A stretch of DNA of 6,313 nucleotides from Candidatus Nanoanaerosalina archaeon (GTDB lineage: Archaea > Nanohalarchaeota > Nanosalinia > Nanosalinales > Nanoanaerosalinaceae). Position 1 is the stretch's first letter. Each line of letters starts with the position of its first letter. Positions 4,087 to 6,313 of the stretch are shown here, in pieces. The stretch covers positions 1-6,313 of the forward strand of contig JALDAH010000045.1 in NCBI GenBank assembly GCA_022729275.1. The letters run 5' to 3'. The notes beneath the pieces are model-generated. The model was not told where the DNA came from, did no database searches, and saw only the letters and a list, made by a program, of their open reading frames with translations. The position numbers and the translations under genes are program-made.

Positions 4087-5997
4087 ATGGATACTAAAAA
4101 GTTATTGTTGGTTTTTGGTCTTGTTCTTGTGATAGTTTTTTCTGGTTGTATAGGAGGAAACGGAGAGGAAACAGTTCCTGCGGAAGAAAATAAAACTGAA
4201 GAAGACAATGATGAAGAAACAGCAACGTCTGAAGAAGATACCGACAAATTATTAATAGAAACAGGTAGTTGTGGTGATGGTTATAAAGACGGTTTGTTCT
4301 ATGATGGAATTGCTCAGTGTGACACAGGCGATATAGAGGAAGGAACACCAGTTTCCGAATATGATCTAGAAAATGCAGATGTAAGCAACGTAGAAGACAT
4401 GTCATATATGTTCCGGAGTGCTGTTAGCTTTGATCAAGATATTGGTGGATGGGATACTGGTAATGTTGAGGATATGTCAAATATGTTCGATAGTGCCCTA
4501 GGTTTTGATGGTGATATTGGTGATTGGGATACTTCTAATGTTAATAATATGTCCAGGATGTTTTATTCTTCTAGAAGTTTTGATCAGGATATAAGTAGTT
4601 GGGACACGAGCAATACCAAAGATATGCATGGTATGTTCTATAATGCTGAGTATTTCAACCAGGATATTGGTGGATGGGATACAGATAATGTTAAAAATAT
4701 GGCCGGTATGTTCTATAATGCTGAGGATTTCAACCAAAATATTGGTGGATGGGATACAGATAATGTAGAAGATATGTCACATATGTTCAATTATGCTGAG
4801 CGTTTTAATCAGGATATTGGTGGATGGGATACAGATAATGTAGAAGATATGTCACATATGTTCAATTATGCTGAGCGTTTTAATCAGGATATTGGTGGAT
4901 GGGATACTGGTAATGTAGAAGATATGTCATGGATGTTTGTTAGTGCTGTTAGCTTTGATCAGGATATTGGTGGATGGGATACTAGCAGTGTTAATGATAT
5001 GAGCAAGATGTTTAATTTTGCTGAGAGTTTTGACGGTAATATTGGTGGATGGGATACTTCTAATGTAGAGGATATGGGATCTATGTTTTTTGGTGCTAGA
5101 AGTTTTGATCAGGATATAAGTAGTTGGGATACTTCTAATGTAAAGGATATGTCCGGGATATTTCGTGAGGCTGAGAGTTTCAACCAAGATATTAGCGACT
5201 GGGACACATCTAATGTAGAAAACATGAGAAGGATGTTTATGACAGCTAAGAATTTCAATCAGGATATAGGAAACTGGGATACATCTAATGTTAAATATAT
5301 GACAGGTATGTTCCACTATGCTGAAGAGTTCAACCAAAATATTAGCGACTGGGACACATCTAATGTTGAAGATATGTCTAGTTTGTTCTCAAATACTGAA
5401 GAGTTCAATCAAGATATAGGAAACTGGGACACATCTAATGTTAAATATATGGAAGGTATGTTTGGACGGGCTGAGAATTTTAACCAATATATAGGGGATT
5501 GGAACACGAGTAACGTGGAAAGCATGAGGCTTATGTTTGAGTCAGCTTATGATTTCGATCAAGATATAGGAAACTGGGATACAAGTAGCGTTACAAACAT
5601 GAGAAATATGTTTGCAATGGCTTCAGATTTCAATCAGGATATAAGAGAGTGGAACACATCTAATGTAAAAGACATGTCTGCAATGTTTTTGGGAGCCGAG
5701 AGTTTCGACCAAGATATTGGAGACTGGGATACAAGTAGCGTTACTTATATGTATAGGATGTTCTCAAATGCTGAAGAGTTCAATCAGGATATAGGAAACT
5801 GGAATACTTCTAATGTAGAAAACATGAGAAGAATGTTTAAAATGGCAGAAAGTTTCAATCAAGATATAAGTGGTTGGGATACATCTAATGTAAAAGTTTG
5901 TAAAATTTTTGCAGTTGATTCAGGTTTTAAGGATAATGAGGATTTGTGGCCTGAATTTGAACATTGTGATCCTAGAGAACAAGTTCCTTTTCAATAG
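4087..5997 (+). CDS. DUF285/BspA-like repeat surface lipoprotein (636 residues)
   Basis: The N-terminus is a lipoprotein signal: Lys4-Lys5, a hydrophobic core, then VFSGC with lipidation Cys21 (Phe at -3 is unusual). A Glu/Asp/Thr-rich linker (about 25-55) would hold the rest off the membrane. A segment with Cys62 and Cys78 precedes twenty complete 25-residue units from residue 97, then a partial unit at Trp597 and a C-terminal cap with Cys605 and Cys627. Unit consensus is WDTSNVxxMxxMFxxAxxFNQDIGx, the pattern of DUF285 / bacterial surface-protein 26-residue repeats in Listeria, mycoplasma and BspA-like proteins. These are thought to form a solenoid on the cell surface, often for adhesion. 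The first unit has Ala in place of Trp. The period never varies over 20 turns. The protein is strongly acidic. Binding partner unknown; in a DPANN symbiont host attachment is a guess. The gene stands alone with its own promoter and may have been acquired laterally. Confidence 0.88.
   Translation: MDTKKLLLVFGLVLVIVFSGCIGGNGEETVPAEENKTEEDNDEETATSEEDTDKLLIETGSCGDGYKDGLFYDGIAQCDTGDIEEGTPVSEYDLENADVSNVEDMSYMFRSAVSFDQDIGGWDTGNVEDMSNMFDSALGFDGDIGDWDTSNVNNMSRMFYSSRSFDQDISSWDTSNTKDMHGMFYNAEYFNQDIGGWDTDNVKNMAGMFYNAEDFNQNIGGWDTDNVEDMSHMFNYAERFNQDIGGWDTDNVEDMSHMFNYAERFNQDIGGWDTGNVEDMSWMFVSAVSFDQDIGGWDTSSVNDMSKMFNFAESFDGNIGGWDTSNVEDMGSMFFGARSFDQDISSWDTSNVKDMSGIFREAESFNQDISDWDTSNVENMRRMFMTAKNFNQDIGNWDTSNVKYMTGMFHYAEEFNQNISDWDTSNVEDMSSLFSNTEEFNQDIGNWDTSNVKYMEGMFGRAENFNQYIGDWNTSNVESMRLMFESAYDFDQDIGNWDTSSVTNMRNMFAMASDFNQDIREWNTSNVKDMSAMFLGAESFDQDIGDWDTSSVTYMYRMFSNAEEFNQDIGNWNTSNVENMRRMFKMAESFNQDISGWDTSNVKVCKIFAVDSGFKDNEDLWPEFEHCDPREQVPFQ
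4375..5874 (+). repeat. Twenty in-frame 75-bp tandem repeats
   Basis: The coding repeats run as 75-bp units without a single insertion or deletion: Trp codons fall exactly every 75 bases from 4450 to 5875, and the first unit (4375) has Ala in that place. Most units have diverged, but two are identical and others share long blocks (see findings). The minus strand is open over long stretches here only because the repeat periodicity excludes stops; no antisense gene is supported. Confidence 0.95.
4750..4899 (+). repeat. Perfect 75-bp tandem duplication inside the repeat gene
   Basis: Units 4750-4824 and 4825-4899 are identical over all 75 bases. Each base from 4739 to 4832 also matches the base 75 positions downstream, so the perfect periodic tract spans 4739-4907. 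This is the youngest visible expansion of the array. Confidence 0.97.
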
Positions 5998-6002
5998 CAA
6001 TA

Positions 6003-6007
6003 TTTTT
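6003..6007 (+). terminator. Weak oligo-T terminator after the repeat lipoprotein
   Basis: Five T residues begin 6 bases after the TAG stop. The tract is short, and the gap to the convergent tRNA gene is only 48 bp. Confidence 0.3.
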
Positions 6008-6045
6008 AACGACTTATTAGATAAGGATATGAATTTCAGAGAAAG

Positions 6046-6205
6046 CGTCCGGGGTGGGATTTGAACCCACGTGGGCTGTACGCCCAGTGGCTGTTTGAGA
6101 ACCTCTTTTATTATTGAACCTGGCCTGGAAGCAGCAAACCCTAACCAGACCGGTTCAAAAGGTTCTTAGCAAGCCACCGCAATAACCAGGCTATGCGACC
6201 CGGAC
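6046..6205 (-). tRNA. tRNA-Ser(GCU) with a 74-nt intron
   Basis: On the minus strand the acceptor arms GTCCGGG (6205-6199) and CCCGGAC (6053-6047) pair fully, with discriminator G (6046). The D arm has A14, G15, G18-G19 and A21. The anticodon stem GTGGC/GCCAC pairs across an intron, the loop after splicing is TTGCTAA with anticodon GCT at 6170-6168, and the T arm is GTGGG-TTCAAAT-CCCAC. A long variable arm (TGGGC/GCCCA stem) together with G73 identifies serine. Exon 1 is 6167-6205 and exon 2 is 6046-6092, giving an 86-nt mature tRNA. CCA is not encoded and must be added. It reads serine AGC and AGU codons. Confidence 0.95.
6093..6166 (-). other. tRNA intron at 37/38 with bulge-helix-bulge motif
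   Basis: The splice sites fit the archaeal endonuclease motif. The 5' bulge is TA^A and the 3' bulge AC^A. Between them a four-position helix pairs TTGC (32-35) with TCAA; three pairs form and one is a C-U mismatch. An outer intron helix AGAACC/GGTTCT follows. Within the intron, TTTT/AAAA and then GAACC-GGTCTGG against CCAGGCC-A-GGTTC extend the structure into a long hairpin with one bulged A and one G-U pair. No open reading frame is present. Boundaries are inferred from pairing, not from RNA data. Confidence 0.88.
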
Positions 6206-6250
6206 ACGGAAAAACGGTTCTTGCTCAACACCTGTTTTTTTACCACCATT

Positions 6251-6258
6251 TTTTATAT
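6251..6258 (-). promoter_or_regulatory. Putative TATA box for tRNA-Ser
   Basis: ATATAAAA on the minus strand lies about 50 bases before the tRNA 5' end, which would place the transcript start near 6228 and leave a leader of about 22 nt for RNase P to remove. The remainder of 6206-6313 is AT-rich with two T7 runs on plus and shows no gene. Confidence 0.5.
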
Positions 6259-6313
6259 GTCTATCCCGAATTTTTTTACACGACAGCGAATCTCCCGAAA
6301 ACGCTACATAAAA

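Noticed and set aside
4927..5337. Long minus-strand open frames (also 4498-4737 and 4094-4405) opposite the repeat gene
   Set aside because: They mirror the 75-bp periodicity: the antisense frame lacks stops because every unit does. They have no promoter or ribosome-binding site and give repetitive His/Ile/Thr-rich products.
4375..5874. CRISPR array interpretation of the regular repeats
   Set aside because: The period is uniform, fully coding and in frame, with no alternation of conserved repeats and unique spacers; a protein repeat explains it completely.
6165..6249. Small minus-strand frame starting MVVKKQVL that runs into the tRNA
   Set aside because: Its 3' part is tRNA exon 1 and the frame stops at the anticodon; the DNA is explained by the tRNA gene and its leader.
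6264..6299. Direct repeat TCCCGAA at 6264-6270 and 6293-6299
   Set aside because: Only 7 bp, two copies, with no associated structure or element; expected by chance in a window of this size.

Overview
This AT-rich window reads as archaeal. It encodes NurA, an archaeal-type DNA-repair nuclease. It carries a tRNA-Ser(GCU) interrupted at 37/38 by an intron with a bulge-helix-bulge splice motif. Most start codons have a TATA-like element centred about 25-27 bases upstream, the arrangement of leaderless archaeal transcripts. Several proteins are acidic (the 89-residue orphan has 21 Asp+Glu against 8 Lys+Arg), which would fit a salt-adapted and possibly DPANN/nanohaloarchaeal lineage. That placement is inference; no rRNA is present to confirm it.

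Layout. Positions 1-807 (minus) hold the N-terminal 269 residues of NurA, cut by the window edge. Positions 862-1719 (minus) hold a two-gene redox operon: a 47-residue rubrerythrin-type rubredoxin followed 3 bases later by an FAD/NAD(P) ferredoxin-reductase-like protein. A 71-bp divergent promoter region (1720-1790) separates it from a small acidic plus-strand protein (1791-2060). The 3' end of that gene overlaps by 14 bp a convergent ThyX-type thymidylate synthase made of two tandem ThyX-like halves (2047-3297, minus). Upstream of thyX in the same direction lies a DNPH1/Rcl-like deoxynucleotide N-hydrolase (3457-3879, minus). Positions 4087-5997 (plus) encode a 636-residue predicted lipoprotein made of twenty complete 25-residue DUF285/BspA-like repeats plus a C-terminal cap. 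The window closes with the intron-containing tRNA-Ser(GCU) (6046-6205, minus) and its presumed promoter.

How the genes may work together. ThyX and the DNPH1-like hydrolase both act on pyrimidine deoxynucleotides: one makes dTMP from dUMP, the other would remove aberrant 5-modified dUMP such as hydroxymethyl-dUMP. They form a plausible dTMP-supply and pool-cleaning pair. The rubredoxin and flavoprotein form a compact NAD(P)H-to-rubredoxin electron-transfer pair. The repeat lipoprotein is the most distinctive feature. Its DNA records several layers of internal duplication: a perfect 75-bp tandem copy, a seven-unit segmental copy, and a 150-bp periodicity. This suggests a repeat surface protein that is still changing. 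Every intergenic gap is shorter than 300 bp, and each is described where it carries a signal.
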